From Candida dubliniensis CD36 (taxonomy: Eukaryota > Ascomycota > Pichiomycetes > Serinales > Debaryomycetaceae), in contig NC_012860.1 in assembly GCF_000026945.1 (NCBI RefSeq), forward strand, positions 2,976,001 to 3,040,000: a stretch of 64,000 bases of DNA, given 5' to 3'. Below the pieces are notes generated by a model that was not told the origin of the DNA, ran no database searches, and worked only from the letters and a program-made list of their open reading frames with translations. Every line of letters begins with the position of its first letter. The first letter of the stretch is position 1. A program made the translations under genes and the position numbers. Shown here one piece after another: positions 43,469 to 55,122 of this stretch.

Positions 43469-45718
43469 ATGAATGGAAACGACACATCAGATCTATCTAT
43501 GAGTTCAAAAAATAAATTTGATTTGAATCAATTCTTGGTTTATTCACTTAATCCACTGAGTGAAGATAACCAGAAATTTGAAACTGGTTCTGGTATCGCC
43601 CAAGAGAAAAACGATACTTCAATTATTTATCTTTCACGACCAAATAACCCTGTTTCAAATAGATCTACATATTCTACTCAGGCTCAAGATGTCACAAGTT
43701 TATTGGATACCAAAAATGTAAATACAAATGTGTATCATCCATCGTTAAATTTCCCTAGTAAAGATATTGATCAATTGTCATATACAACAACTTCATCACT
43801 TAGTCAAGCCAGATCCAATTCTGTGTCTACAGCAATTACTACCTTAACTACCGCTTCGTCTTGTAAATCACAACTTTCACCAAGTATTGCTGAAAATGTG
43901 AATGTCGACATTAATCAGTTTCCTCATAATCATCAATTTGAACAAATTGCTACTTTCCAAGAACAAACAACTGTATGTTGGTCCTCTGATAAAATACATT
44001 TTTTGGATCCAATCTTGATTCAAGATATTGATAATATTACCAATAATTCCTTGACTCATCAAGAAAAGATTAATGCTATTGGTGCTGATTATAGTCATAG
44101 ATTTATTGCTTTTGCTAGCTCACCTCCACCACCCCAACCACTGCAACTGCAACAGCAGCCGTCGCCACCACCACCACCACCACAACAACTGGTACCCCAA
44201 TTTCAAGACCAATATGAAGGTCAACTCAATACTGAGACAGCAAAACAAAGTAGTGATACATTAACTCAAGATGATTACGATTTAAACAAACTGGAATTGT
44301 TGAATAACCAAACCATGGAAATCGCTGTAGAATATCAAACTTCGGATCATCAATTGATAGAATATGCCAGTTCTAGTAGTAATGTGCTTTTAGGATACCT
44401 GGAAATTGATGTTGAAGTTCCTGAAAATGAAAGATCAAGTTTGCAGCCGGAGTTTGATTATAAAAGAGTTTGTCCCATGTCAAGAGACAGTGACAGTACA
44501 TGCGACGAATTAGAAAGTTTGGAAAAATCATCTAATTTCATTTATGTTGAAGAATGTAATTCATCCAATGTCCCTGTAGTAACATCATCGTCTTCTCCTA
44601 CCAAAAAATATATATTACAAAATAATATTCCATCGTCACCTATTATTGGAGGAAAAAGGATAAATATTTTGGAGAACCAATTTTTAAATGCAAAAGATGA
44701 TAATTATGGCGATACACATGATCCAACTATGGGTGCTGAAATTAAATTTGTCAATGAGTATAAAGCGACCGAATTATCAAAAAAGGGTTCAATGGTATCT
44801 CCATTGGAATCTTTTTCATCGGAAGTTAGCAATCCCAACACCAAAACAACTAACCCTTTAAGGAAACCCCTTAAAAAATATGTCAAGGGAAATAACTTGA
44901 TGATAATGCCAGTTAAGTTTACATTTGTGGAAAAACGAGGTGACTATATTAACCATATAGCCAATCTTAAACCTTTAGTATCATCAACCAATCTTGAATT
45001 ATTTTCATTTTTAGATTCTAGAATTGCTAATGAGATTTATGAAATTGGTCCCAAAATATTACCTCAACCATTTTCTCAAGAATTTTTGAATCTTGCTAAT
45101 GATAAATTTCTTCCATTATCAATATTAACGAAAAAACTTGAATTTCAATTATCAAAAGGCCAAGTTACCAATTATAATGTTAAACAAAGTCATCCTGCAA
45201 AATGTCCTAATCGTCCCAATAGTCAAGGTGGATTAGGACCTTTCCGAGTAGAACCACTGAAGAAACGACCATCGTCGAAATTAAATTGTTCACCTAGCAA
45301 CAACAACAACAACAACAGTAGTAGTAGTAGTAATATTAAACCTGAATTAGATGTAAAAAATGATAGATATTATTCACGATTAAATATTTATGAATTATCG
45401 AAAATACTTGATTTGCATCGATATTCAATTGGATTAACTAAATTAATTGAATTAAATGTTCTTGAAATGTTTGGTAATTATTGTGATTTCCAATTAGGTT
45501 ATCAAACATGGATAAGAGATACTGATAAAGAAAAAAGACGAGCTTTAATTCAACAATTATATTCTTATACTTCGACTTTTTATCCGGAAATTGATAGTTT
45601 TAAATTGGAAGTGATTATTAGAAGAGGTAGTTATAGTTTAATGCAAACTAGACTAAGAAGAGAACGTCGTTTGAAAAAAAGATCAAATGATACCCATATA
45701 GAAAGAATAAGAAATTAG
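43469..45718 (+). CDS. Unrecognised 749-aa protein with a conserved-looking basic C-terminus
   Basis: I do not recognise this protein. Residues 1-460 are Ser/Thr/Gln/Asn-rich and look disordered, with a Pro/Gln patch at about 210-240 (PPPPQPLQLQQQPSPPPPPP). From about 485 the sequence becomes complex: FTFVEKRGDYINHIANL, then HPAKCPNRPNSQGGLGPFR at about 575-595. A short Asn/Ser linker follows, then a dense block at about 630-745 with YSRLNIYELSKILDLHRYS, CDFQLGYQTWIRD and RRGSYSLMQTRLRRERRLKK. A long disordered front and a compact basic C-terminal domain suggest a DNA- or RNA-binding regulator. No zinc finger, homeodomain or other standard signature is visible. It is convergent with the Snf1 beta-subunit gene, about 400 bases apart. 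Confidence 0.85.
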   Translation: MNGNDTSDLSMSSKNKFDLNQFLVYSLNPLSEDNQKFETGSGIAQEKNDTSIIYLSRPNNPVSNRSTYSTQAQDVTSLLDTKNVNTNVYHPSLNFPSKDIDQLSYTTTSSLSQARSNSVSTAITTLTTASSCKSQLSPSIAENVNVDINQFPHNHQFEQIATFQEQTTVCWSSDKIHFLDPILIQDIDNITNNSLTHQEKINAIGADYSHRFIAFASSPPPPQPLQLQQQPSPPPPPPQQLVPQFQDQYEGQLNTETAKQSSDTLTQDDYDLNKLELLNNQTMEIAVEYQTSDHQLIEYASSSSNVLLGYLEIDVEVPENERSSLQPEFDYKRVCPMSRDSDSTCDELESLEKSSNFIYVEECNSSNVPVVTSSSSPTKKYILQNNIPSSPIIGGKRINILENQFLNAKDDNYGDTHDPTMGAEIKFVNEYKATELSKKGSMVSPLESFSSEVSNPNTKTTNPLRKPLKKYVKGNNLMIMPVKFTFVEKRGDYINHIANLKPLVSSTNLELFSFLDSRIANEIYEIGPKILPQPFSQEFLNLANDKFLPLSILTKKLEFQLSKGQVTNYNVKQSHPAKCPNRPNSQGGLGPFRVEPLKKRPSSKLNCSPSNNNNNNSSSSSNIKPELDVKNDRYYSRLNIYELSKILDLHRYSIGLTKLIELNVLEMFGNYCDFQLGYQTWIRDTDKEKRRALIQQLYSYTSTFYPEIDSFKLEVIIRRGSYSLMQTRLRRERRLKKRSNDTHIERIRN

Positions 45719-46116
45719 CCCCCCGATTATTCGTGGTTGATTATTTCATGTGTGGTTCTTTTTTTTTTTTTTTTGAGTCAATTGCTAGTAATGTTTTTGG
45801 GAACCTGGTATTATTATTGTAAGGTGTTTTTTTTTTTGTTTTGTTTCGATGTTGTTTTAATGATTTTATGCTGTAATAACTGAATAATGTATTTTTTTTA
45901 TATGTACTTTATATGTACTTGATGTTGTAAAGTATACCCACCGTATATATATTTTCATTTTTTTTTTTTACTAAATAAGTAAATAGATACAAATAAAGAA
46001 TGATTCATTAAAATTTCTGCAATTTGGCAAAAAAAAAACATTAACAACCAAGTATTTAAAATGATTATACATACATACAAAGCAAAGGAAATCAAATCAA
46101 TTAGGTTAGGCTAGTC
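45719..46116. other. Convergent 3' spacer
   Basis: About 400 bases between two stop codons. AT-rich with T runs (45758-45775, 45958-45970) and TATGTAC repeats near 45901-45918. It likely holds the cleavage and polyadenylation signals of both genes. Confidence 0.6.
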
Positions 46117-48297
46117 CTATTTAGTATCAGCTGGTGAATGTATTATTTGTGTGACAAATTTACCCAGATATCTGGTTATACAAGCAACAGTTAAAACATC
46201 ATTTTTAATACTTGTAGTCATCAAATGATTTAGTATTACATGATTAGGAATCAGTAAATGATAAGCATCTTTATTTGATGCATAATATGAACTGTCAGCT
46301 CTTCTTAATGGTGGACGTTTGTTATTCAAATAAGATCCAGTATTTGACACATTACCACTACTACTACCACTACCACTACCACCACCACCACCAGTTGACA
46401 ATAAACCCAGTGATTTTGGTAAACTAGTACCGCTAATAGTACTACTATTGCTAATACTTGATAAATGATGAGTCATTGATCCTGATCCATGAGAAGCAGA
46501 AGTAGCAAATGATGAAGATGAAGATGAAGATGTTGATGTCATTTTGTTTAATAATACATTATTTAAATGTGGTGGTAATTGAGGAGGTTCAGGTAATTCA
46601 TAATCAGCAGGTTTCATTTTAAAATAATCATAATTAATAAACATTTCTGGTATTTCTGAAGAATATTCCGTGGATTTTTGAGTAATTTGTCCACCAGAAG
46701 TAGTTTGTAAAAATGAACTTGAACTAGTTGATAATTCATAGTTTTGATAAGGAGTATTTTCAAAAGCAACATCATCAACTGAATTAACAGCTTGCTGGTG
46801 ATGGTGGTTGAGTTGTTGTTGTTGTTGTAAAGAATCTTGTGATTGAGCAGCCTCATCAACATCTTCAATAAATTCCACATGTTCAAAATCAGAAGATGCC
46901 TCTTTACTCATTTTATAAAGCAAATCATTTTCTTTTTGATTAATTTTATCAACATCAGTTTTCCCAGCTGGTCTAGGTGCCCAAGTTTGTGGTTGTACAT
47001 ATTTTGGTGTTGTACTCAATTCTGAAGATGGATTATCATATTTAATAATATTAGCATCATAATCTGTACTAGCGCCAATATGATTTGGTTGATTTAATGA
47101 ATGATTGAAAAGATGAGTATCATCAATTACTTCAAACCAATTGAAAAATATACCTTCTTGATCAGTAGCAGTGGGTAATTGGTCACTCACTCGATATTCA
47201 TTGTTGATAATATAAAGCAATTTGTGTACACCTAAAGGTAAATTAATAGTAGTAACAAATTCATTAGGATGACTAGTTGAAGGATACATCTTGATAACAT
47301 CTCTCCAATTTGAAAATGATCCAATAATAGCTATTTTATGTATAGCTTCTTTTGTAACATTCACCCATTTAATTTCTATAGGGATTAAAAACTGTTGCAG
47401 TTGCTGATTGGTCTTTAATATTTTAGATGGTCGACCTTGTTGTTGTTGATATGCTTGAGTGCTGCTGTAAGGATTTTCCGACAACAGTTGCTGTTGCAAA
47501 TTTTTTTTTTGGTGGTGGTGATTGTGGTGGGAGAGAGGATGGTCGGAATTTGGTAACGGGGAATGAGCATTTCTGGCAACCGAGGCTGCAGACATCATTT
47601 GAGTTGGTGGCGGGATAGAACCATTCATATTGGTATCACCATCATATCCAGGAGGTGCTTGGCTTATTATTTTAGTAAAGTCGACTTTAGTTAAATCCGG
47701 TGTAGGGGTTCTTGACCGACTTTGCGGGAACACTTTATTGACATCATCGCTATCATTATCATCTTCATCGTGCGGGAAAGGTGCATCGATTTCCATATCG
47801 TCATTTAAAGTAGATGAATAGTTGTATGTTCCGGTAGAGTCTGATGAAGTTGTGGTGTTTGGATCGTTTTCAAACCCTTGATCAGGTATAATGTTTCTTT
47901 GAAGTGAACCCATTTCTGTTTCAACCACTCCTTCATTCAATTCATTGAATTCATCCTCAATTAAATCGTCACTGAACTGATTATAATGCTTCGAGTAAAC
48001 ATTACTTTGTTGATGATGGGGATCAGTCGGTTCTCCTTTTGGTAGTGGTTGTAGTGGGGCCTCTAGAGTGCGGGAGTTTTTGACCACTTGGTGCAAGATT
48101 AAATCACTAAACTCTTCATCTAGGGAATTTGCATTCTTATTGGCGGTTGATTTTCTTACCCTATTGTCACTCGAACTATCCACACTATTGTTATAATTCA
48201 CGGAAGCTGAAGACTTTCTGATTGAATCTGAATTACTTCCTTGACGTTTGTTCAGACCAGAACCATGATAATTCCCTGTCGAAGTATTATTTCCCAT
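46117..48297 (-). CDS. Snf1/AMPK complex beta subunit (GAL83/SIP family)
   Basis: 726 aa. The start MGNNTSTG carries a Gly2 suited to N-myristoylation, as in Sip1/Sip2-type beta subunits that hold the Snf1 kinase at membranes. The first 300 residues are Ser/Asn/Asp-rich and disordered. A carbohydrate-binding module of the CBM48 type follows at about 305-390 (IPIEIKWVNVTKEA, IIGSFSNWRDVIKM, LPLGVHKLLYIINNEY). The C-terminal end holds the interaction domain that joins Snf1 and Snf4 (NHVILNHLMTTSIKNDVLTV, then CITRYLGKFVTQIIHSP). Candida has two such subunits, Kis1 and Kis2. The long extension suggests the larger, SIP1-like one, but I do not assign it. The complex controls growth on alternative carbon sources. 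Confidence 0.88.
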   Translation of the reverse strand: MGNNTSTGNYHGSGLNKRQGSNSDSIRKSSASVNYNNSVDSSSDNRVRKSTANKNANSLDEEFSDLILHQVVKNSRTLEAPLQPLPKGEPTDPHHQQSNVYSKHYNQFSDDLIEDEFNELNEGVVETEMGSLQRNIIPDQGFENDPNTTTSSDSTGTYNYSSTLNDDMEIDAPFPHDEDDNDSDDVNKVFPQSRSRTPTPDLTKVDFTKIISQAPPGYDGDTNMNGSIPPPTQMMSAASVARNAHSPLPNSDHPLSHHNHHHQKKNLQQQLLSENPYSSTQAYQQQQGRPSKILKTNQQLQQFLIPIEIKWVNVTKEAIHKIAIIGSFSNWRDVIKMYPSTSHPNEFVTTINLPLGVHKLLYIINNEYRVSDQLPTATDQEGIFFNWFEVIDDTHLFNHSLNQPNHIGASTDYDANIIKYDNPSSELSTTPKYVQPQTWAPRPAGKTDVDKINQKENDLLYKMSKEASSDFEHVEFIEDVDEAAQSQDSLQQQQQLNHHHQQAVNSVDDVAFENTPYQNYELSTSSSSFLQTTSGGQITQKSTEYSSEIPEMFINYDYFKMKPADYELPEPPQLPPHLNNVLLNKMTSTSSSSSSSFATSASHGSGSMTHHLSSISNSSTISGTSLPKSLGLLSTGGGGGSGSGSSSGNVSNTGSYLNNKRPPLRRADSSYYASNKDAYHLLIPNHVILNHLMTTSIKNDVLTVACITRYLGKFVTQIIHSPADTK

Positions 48298-51200
48298 TAT
48301 AAGAAAAAAATGAAAAGTTAATGAATATATTGTATCTCGAGGAAAACTCTTTGAGGAGGAAAAGGAAAGACGAAGATATAAAACACAACTGCAATGAATA
48401 TTTAAAGATACAATATAATTTTATTAAAACAATTTGTGGTAGTTTACTTCAATTTTGATTTTTTGATTTTTTGATTTTTTTTTTTTTGTTTGATTTTGAG
48501 GAGTCCACTACCCACTAATAAAATGTCGATAGTTCGATAAAGAACAAAAAATGGTTCAAACAAAGAAAAGAAACAGAAAGAGTAAAATTCAGGGCAAGCT
48601 CTTGTCTTTGTTCTACTTTTTTTTTTATATATATAATTGACTAAATAAATAAATGTTAATAAGAAGTTAGACGTCATAAGAGAAACAATGGGATAAAGAT
48701 TTCAACTAAAATATTTATATCATTGCAAATTTATTCATCATTACTTCTTCCTTTGGCAAATTTCATTCACTTTCTGTTTAGTTGCTATATTTGTGAAACG
48801 GGATATTCCCTAGTTAAATTCCTTATTACATCCAATCATTCAAATACAATCACGTCTCATTAATAATTAATAATAATAACCCACAAATAATAAAGAGAAT
48901 GGGAATTGAGAATTGGTGTACTTGACAATAAGGATGAAAATTATCCTGTACGTGTAATAGTGATCAAACTTTATATTTCTCGAAGCGGGTTGGTGGTGGT
49001 AAGAGAACTGAAATTAAAACTGAAGGGGGCAAAGGTTGTTGTTCTTGTCTGACGCAATTACCTTGAACTATATACAGGAGTACATAAATTAATTAAATGT
49101 AGAGAATATTATTGTGGTGTATTATCGCCTGTTTTTCAGTATCGACGATCTAAATTCTAGCCTTACCTTACAATGTTCACCCCCCCCCCCCCCCCCCCAC
49201 CATGCTCCCCCGCAGTATCCATGGACAATTATCAATACTCACATGATACAGTTTGTAAAAGTACGAAACAATTTATTTTGGAATAATGGGTCAATAACGT
49301 ACCAGAAATTTAAGCAAGGTTTGGATTTATAGTTGTTTAACTGGCATTTGATTTCGGTTACTGGGTTTCTTGCAATTACTGATATATTACTACATGCGAG
49401 GGCAATAACAAAGTGTCCATGAAGATCAAAAATAAGAGATTATCCCAGAAAATGAGTAAATATGCACCAAATCAGAGTAGATATTACGTGTAATCAGATA
49501 TAAGGTTTTTTTGGTGGTTCCGATATTTTAAGTTTTTAGGGGTAATTCGTCACACTGCTATCCAAATTATTGATCTGTTTGATATAGTATCAACAAACCT
49601 TAGTTTTTGAAAAACAGACAAAAAAAAACAATCAAATGATTGTTGTAATTCTTATTGGACGATGGAAAAACCATGTAGACACACAAAAGGTAAGTTTTGA
49701 CATCACAACAACTATTTCTTCAATAATACTAGAGGAAACAAACTAAAAGAGAAAACACGGGTGTAATTACACCACCAATTAATTCCCTCTTAGAAAATGT
49801 AAAGTCCGCATCAATGATTTTGCAACTAATGGTAATCTCCACAAGAAACTTTGACATAATACTTGGTTTTAGTAGTAGAAGCTCAAACGAAACTAATTGT
49901 TAACAAAACATTGTATTTGAAATTGCACTGGAGGTCGGAATTATATTCAATACAGGTTAGTGGCATTCTCATATGTATTGTCCATTTCTTTTGCAAGCAG
50001 AACCAGATCATACAACTGCATATTATTGGCATATCCAACGAGCCATGAATGTACCTACATTTTAAAAGCTCATATATAATTTAACATCATCAACTAGCAA
50101 CAATTGAATGATTTAATGTCTCACACGTCTAGGTACATGAAACGACATTCATAGTGGAGATGTCTTCTTAGGATTTATACACTTCTTTTCTAAAATAATA
50201 ATTTGGTTGGACATGCAATATTGGATCCCCCAAAGCTCATTTCTTTTTGTAACAGAAGTGGTTCAATTTCACAAGAGTCTTGTTCTCTGTTGTATGAGAA
50301 GAATAGTACAGATAATATGACAGTCATAAATAATTGCAAAATTACTATACCCAGTGTCCAACATCTGAACATACAAACACAACTTAAGGCACATAAACGA
50401 CAATACAGAGGTGTATAACATTTATATTCAAGTTTTGACAGTTAGCAATACCTTGGCTACTGAATTTACCAGAAGTTAGATATCTTTTACTTTGCCAAAT
50501 AAGATAATGTGAAGTATAAACTATCACTAATATGTCAATCTAATTACCTGAAAGCAAAGTTGGATAGTTCTGACCACAAAAAAAGTTTCCGTATTGTGGT
50601 CTAAACTTCAATTATTTTTACGAATCTATTGTATTGATGATACAAACTTAAATTACTCTCAATATCTTGTATTTCCAATAGTTGTATCTGTAGATAAAGA
50701 TTGATTGATATTCAAGCCACAACTTGTTTTTTGCAGATCTAATTAGCGGAGTTCTTTGTTAAACCTTGTATTCAAATTATACCCGTGAATTCCAAATCAT
50801 CTTATTGTCCTCCATTTCTATTAAATTCTCACCTGGTGGTTATCATTATTCCAATTTGTCCCAACAAGAAAAGCGACATCACCAAACAATAAGAATAGGA
50901 TAACTCGGCCCATTTGAAGTTGATTGTTAATACGTAGTTGTCTTTTGTTTGTTTGGTTAATTACTCCAAACTATTGTTCCATGTCTCAAAATAAATCAAA
51001 TTTGCTTTGTACTGCATTGTCTTCATTGATGGGTATTAAAATTCTTCTCTTATTGTTTCTATTCTTTGTTTTTTTGCTTTGTTTCATTGGCATTCTTAGT
51101 AGTTTTTGTACACAAAATCTCTTTGAGTGATTTAGAATGGAATTAAACGGCAATGTGCTGGTTAAGTCGTATTTGCTGTGTATGATTACTCGTTTTACAT

Positions 51201-51566
51201 TACCTAATTGGCAATGGAATTTTACTGGTCCTCAATTTCATTTTGTAAAATGATCAGGTGGGAGATGAAACATTCCTATGAATATGTATATATAGGATGT
51301 ATTTCACCATATTTTTTTTGTGAACAAATTATATAAATGTAAATTTCAAATAAAGATTCCTCCTCCTCCTCATCTTACCCACAAATATAACATTGTGGAT
51401 ATAGTTTTCCCTTTGTTTCACTTTTTTCTTATATTCTATTCTATATTATATGACGATTTGCTTTTTCCGCCACCGTGACGAAATAAACTGAAAAAAAAAA
51501 AATAGAAAACGAGAAGCTTAAAATAAAAGAACAAGAATTCCGAAATATTTAACGGTAAGAAACGGC
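48298..51566. promoter_or_regulatory. 3.3-kb divergent intergenic region upstream of ROB1
   Basis: No supported gene except a doubtful 49-aa ORF listed separately. Unlike other gaps in the window, the part from about 49.3 to 51.3 kb has few long homopolymers and reads as complex sequence, which suggests selected regulatory DNA. A run of about 19 C sits at 49180-49198 and a CTCCTC tract at 51359-51372. Large promoters are a known trait of C. albicans biofilm and morphology regulators. No specific binding site can be assigned by eye. Confidence 0.55.
50981..51130 (+). CDS. Doubtful 49-aa hydrophobic ORF
   Basis: ATG-started frame with a short polar lead (MSQNKSNLL) and one strongly hydrophobic segment rich in Leu and Phe (KILLLLFLFFVFLLCFIGIL), then a brief polar end. 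It sits about 440 bases before the zinc-cluster gene. It could be a small membrane peptide, an upstream leader ORF or chance. T-rich DNA readily makes Leu/Phe strings. Confidence 0.15.
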   Translation: MSQNKSNLLCTALSSLMGIKILLLLFLFFVFLLCFIGILSSFCTQNLFE

Positions 51567-54342
51567 ATGACACCAAGTACAACAAAAAGAGTTCAGCAAA
51601 GAAGAAGTACATCGTATGTATTCATATGAATATTTGTTAATTACAAATGACTTACCCCCACCAAGATTACTAACATTTTTGGAAAATAGATGTAAACTAT
51701 GTCGAACAATCAAAAGAAAATGTGACGGGAATACACCGTGTTCAAATTGTATTAGACGAGAACAAGAATGTGTTTATCCAGAGGTGGACAAAAGAAAGAA
51801 ACGTTATTCAATAGAATATATCACTAATTTAGAGAATTTAAACCAACAACTACAGCAACAAATACAGAGTATAATAAATTTGAAAGATAATCCTGGTCAG
51901 TTAAACTTGAAATTATCGGAACTAGTAGAATCCTCAGGCCATTTTTCGGATAATACTGAGACTAGACTGGATTCATCTTATGGTTCACCAGTACTATCTA
52001 AATCTGATGCCCCAGGTAATGGGTATAATTTAGTGGGAGAAGTAGGTACTTCCAGGGTGCATGGATCAAACTTTCATCTTCACCAAAACCATTACCAAAA
52101 CCACCAAGACCACCCCCACCAACAACAAAGTGCTAGTGAATCAAGTACAAAGTCTTTGCCAGACTCCCCCTATTCTGTTAGTTCTACTTCTCCCCAGATA
52201 TTAAGATTCCCTTCACAACAGTTTCAACAACAGACGCGACAGAATCTTTTCCGACAAACGGGGTTGCAACTGCACTGCCCTGTTTCTGCTAGTACTTCTA
52301 GCCCAAATACTCCTAGTGGCAATGGGAGTGTATCAAATGATAGGACACCTCCACCACTGTTACCAGTTCTACCAACAACAGGATCTGCATTACCCACACT
52401 ATTGCCACAACCAAGACCTGATTTTGATTTTACTCCCAAATTCTTCCGTGGACCCAGTGGGAAATCCAATATGGCGTTTGGTGCATCTACTGTTTATGAT
52501 GCTGATGAATCCATGGTAATGAATGTGAATCAAATCCAAGAAAGATGGGGGAACACTATTAAATTGGCCAAATTGAAAAATGTTCCTGAAGCTGATGATA
52601 AATCACAATCACCTCAAGTAATCAAAAAGGGTCGAGCTGAAACCATTGAAATGATTACTAATGAACGAGCTAAGAAATATTTCGATTTAGCTTTCAAATA
52701 TTTTGATAGACCAATTTTGTGTTATTTGATTGATCGACCTAAAACGACAAAATTATATGAAGAAATATGTACCAACAAGAACGATTTATCGAAAATTGAG
52801 GATATTTTAGGAATGTTCCCAACCAATCAATTTATTTCAATTGAACTAATTGCAGCATTAATTGCTTCTGGTGCATTATATGATGATAATTTAGATTGTG
52901 TTAGAGAGTATTTGACATTACTGAAAACTGAAATGTTTATTGATAGTTCCGGATGTCTAACTTTTAACGAGAGTTCTTATCCAAAGTTACAAGCGATGTT
53001 AGTAAGTGCACTTTTAGAGTTAGGATTAGGTGAATTAACAACAGCATGGGAATTGTCAGGATTTGCCCTTCGAATGGGATTAGATTTAGGGTTTGACAAT
53101 TTTGTTAAAGATGGACCCGATAAAGATGTTAATGATTTGAAGAATTTGGTATTCTGGGGAAGTTATATAATTGATAAATACGCCGGATTGATATTTGGTC
53201 GTATTACTATGTTGTATGTTCCTCCAGGGACCCCCATGATGTTTGCCAAAACTGAAGATGATAAATTGCCGCATTTAGCCCAATTAATTATAGAATCACA
53301 ACCAATGATAAGTTGCATATATGAAACTTTACCATATAAAGATGCTGAACATTCGAAAAGAAATTTCTTACATAGATATGATCTATTACAAGGATACAAT
53401 CAAAGATTAGAGGAATGGAAAAATAGTTTACCAGAAAAATTTTATTGGAATAAAGAAATTTTAATAAATACTGTATCTGATGAATCAGTTGATCATCTGT
53501 TGAAGATTGCTTATTATTTGATTTTTTTAATTATGAATAAACCATTTTTGAAATTACCTATTGGGTCCGATCTTAATGCTTTTAGTGGAATTGTTGATGA
53601 AATAGAAATCATAATGAAATATATCCCTGATGATAAATATTTATTGAATTTGGTGATGTATTATGTTTTGGTATTATTGATCCAATCACTACTGGCTCAA
53701 GTTTCATACACTAATATCAATAATTACAATCAAAACTTGAAATTTTTACATCAGTTATTATTTTTCGTTGAAAGAATGAGTAAGACTTTAAGAGTTGACG
53801 TATGGTTGATTTGTAAGAAGGTTCATAGTAATTTTCAAAACAGATCTAAAGAATTGGAAGAATTGATGAGACAGTTTGGCGAGAAATTGGAACCCAAATA
53901 TGAACACCCTTCAATAATTCAACACGAACAACTGTATGTACAACAACAACAACGAGAGCCACAACACCACCACCACCACCACCACCCACAACAACAACAA
54001 CAATTTAAGCATGACGAAGACACTTCTAGGGAACATCTTTCGCAGTATTCAGATTCACAAACCAATGGCAAGATCAATCCTTGTGATAACATGTTACAAA
54101 ATGACCAGTTTATTAAAATGGTGGATACATTGTTTGAATCAGATATGGGTAATGGTCAACAACAGGACCAACAGCATCAAGAACACGATTTTGAAGAGCA
54201 AAATTATCAACAACAAGAACCACAACAAATACCTAGTCAACCAGAATTACTAGATCCAACTTTGTTTAATTCTATGTTAAATGAAAATGGTTCTACTTTT
54301 AACAGCATATTCAGTTTTGATTCAGAAGGGTTTGGTTTATGA
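51567..54342 (+). CDS. ROB1: Zn2Cys6 transcription factor, probably Rob1 (spliced)
   Basis: Two exons, 51567-51613 and 51690-54342, give 899 aa. The spliced start MTPSTTKRVQQRRSTS places basic residues before the cluster C17-x2-C20-x6-C27-x5-C33-x2-C36-x6-C43, a textbook Zn2Cys6 DNA-binding domain. A basic linker and a Leu/Gln coiled coil (about 62-82) for dimerisation follow. The middle contains a fungal transcription-factor homology region (about 330-690). The C-terminus is Gln/His-rich (about 770-860) and then acidic and hydrophobic, a likely activation domain. An unspliced reading from 51616 keeps the cysteines but replaces the basic N-terminus with intron-encoded residues. Location beside CYB2 and CUP2 fits my memory of C. 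albicans ROB1, a core biofilm regulator acting with Bcr1, Tec1, Efg1, Ndt80 and Brg1. The identity is inferred from gene order. Confidence 0.8.
51614..51689 (+). other. Spliceosomal intron in the zinc-cluster gene
   Basis: 76 bases. The 5' site is GTATGT (51614-51619), the branch site is an exact TACTAAC (51668-51674), and the 3' site AATAG ends at 51689. All three match the yeast consensus with normal spacing (15 bases from branch to AG). Joining the exons completes a TCA codon and keeps the frame into the first zinc-cluster cysteine. Confidence 0.9.
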
Positions 54343-55122
54343 ATATGGGATGTATCAATTCTCACATAGATTTTCAATTATAAAAATTAAGTTAACTTAA
54401 ATTAAATTATATAGAAATGAAATTAAAAAAAAAAAAAAAAAAATTTGATTTCCGGAGTTAAACAATGAACTGGTTTCTAGCCAGTAAAATGGTTGGTTAT
54501 TTAATTTTTGTGTAGAGACTTGTTTCCTCTCCTTGTCCCGTTCCGATTATAAGTTTTGGCAATAACCGGTAATGTGGAATGATTTTTTCCGGCAGCGTCT
54601 AATTGAATTCTTTTTCTCGGGTACGCAACCCCGAAGATTAAATCGAATGTGCATATTTACCCACTTTTACTTTAGGAAGGGATGTAATAATCCGCCACAG
54701 AATCATTACTGTTTGGAGTAAATGTATATTTACTTTGTTTAGTATCCAATCCAAGTGGGGTAAACATGAACCCCAATCTTTATTTGTTTAACACCACTCC
54801 GTGTAATCTATGGTGAAACTTTGTAACTCTTTGACATAGAATGCACCCACATCCCAACAATAAGAATCATTGGGGGAAGGAAAGGAAAATGAGTTATATT
54901 TGCTTTTGTAGTGGTAGTGGTGGTGGGGGGAAATTGCGAAAGTTTCAGACTATTTTCTGTTGTGAGCATTTGATAACAAATGGAGAAATTATAATTGGCC
55001 CATTTATATAAACATAGTAAGATTCCCTCCACATTAAACTATTCCAAAATTAAAAAGAAAAAGATAACTCAATCAGCTCAATTAACTATTCTAATTTTGC
55101 AAATTATATTACATCCTTACAA
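54343..55122. other. Intergenic ROB1 to CYB2
   Basis: 780 bases with no supported gene. It includes an A run at 54424-54442 and several candidate promoter motifs for CYB2, including CCGG-containing sequences (TTCCGGAG 54450, AACCGGTAATG 54565, TTCCGGCAGCG 54588) and a CATTGGGGGAAGG patch near 54867. The CYB2 frame is open back to 55054 but has no ATG there. Confidence 0.6.

Noticed and set aside
51616..51689. Unspliced N-terminus for the zinc-cluster protein
   Set aside because: It translates an intron with exact GTATGT, TACTAAC and TAG signals; the spliced form has the expected basic lead into the cluster.
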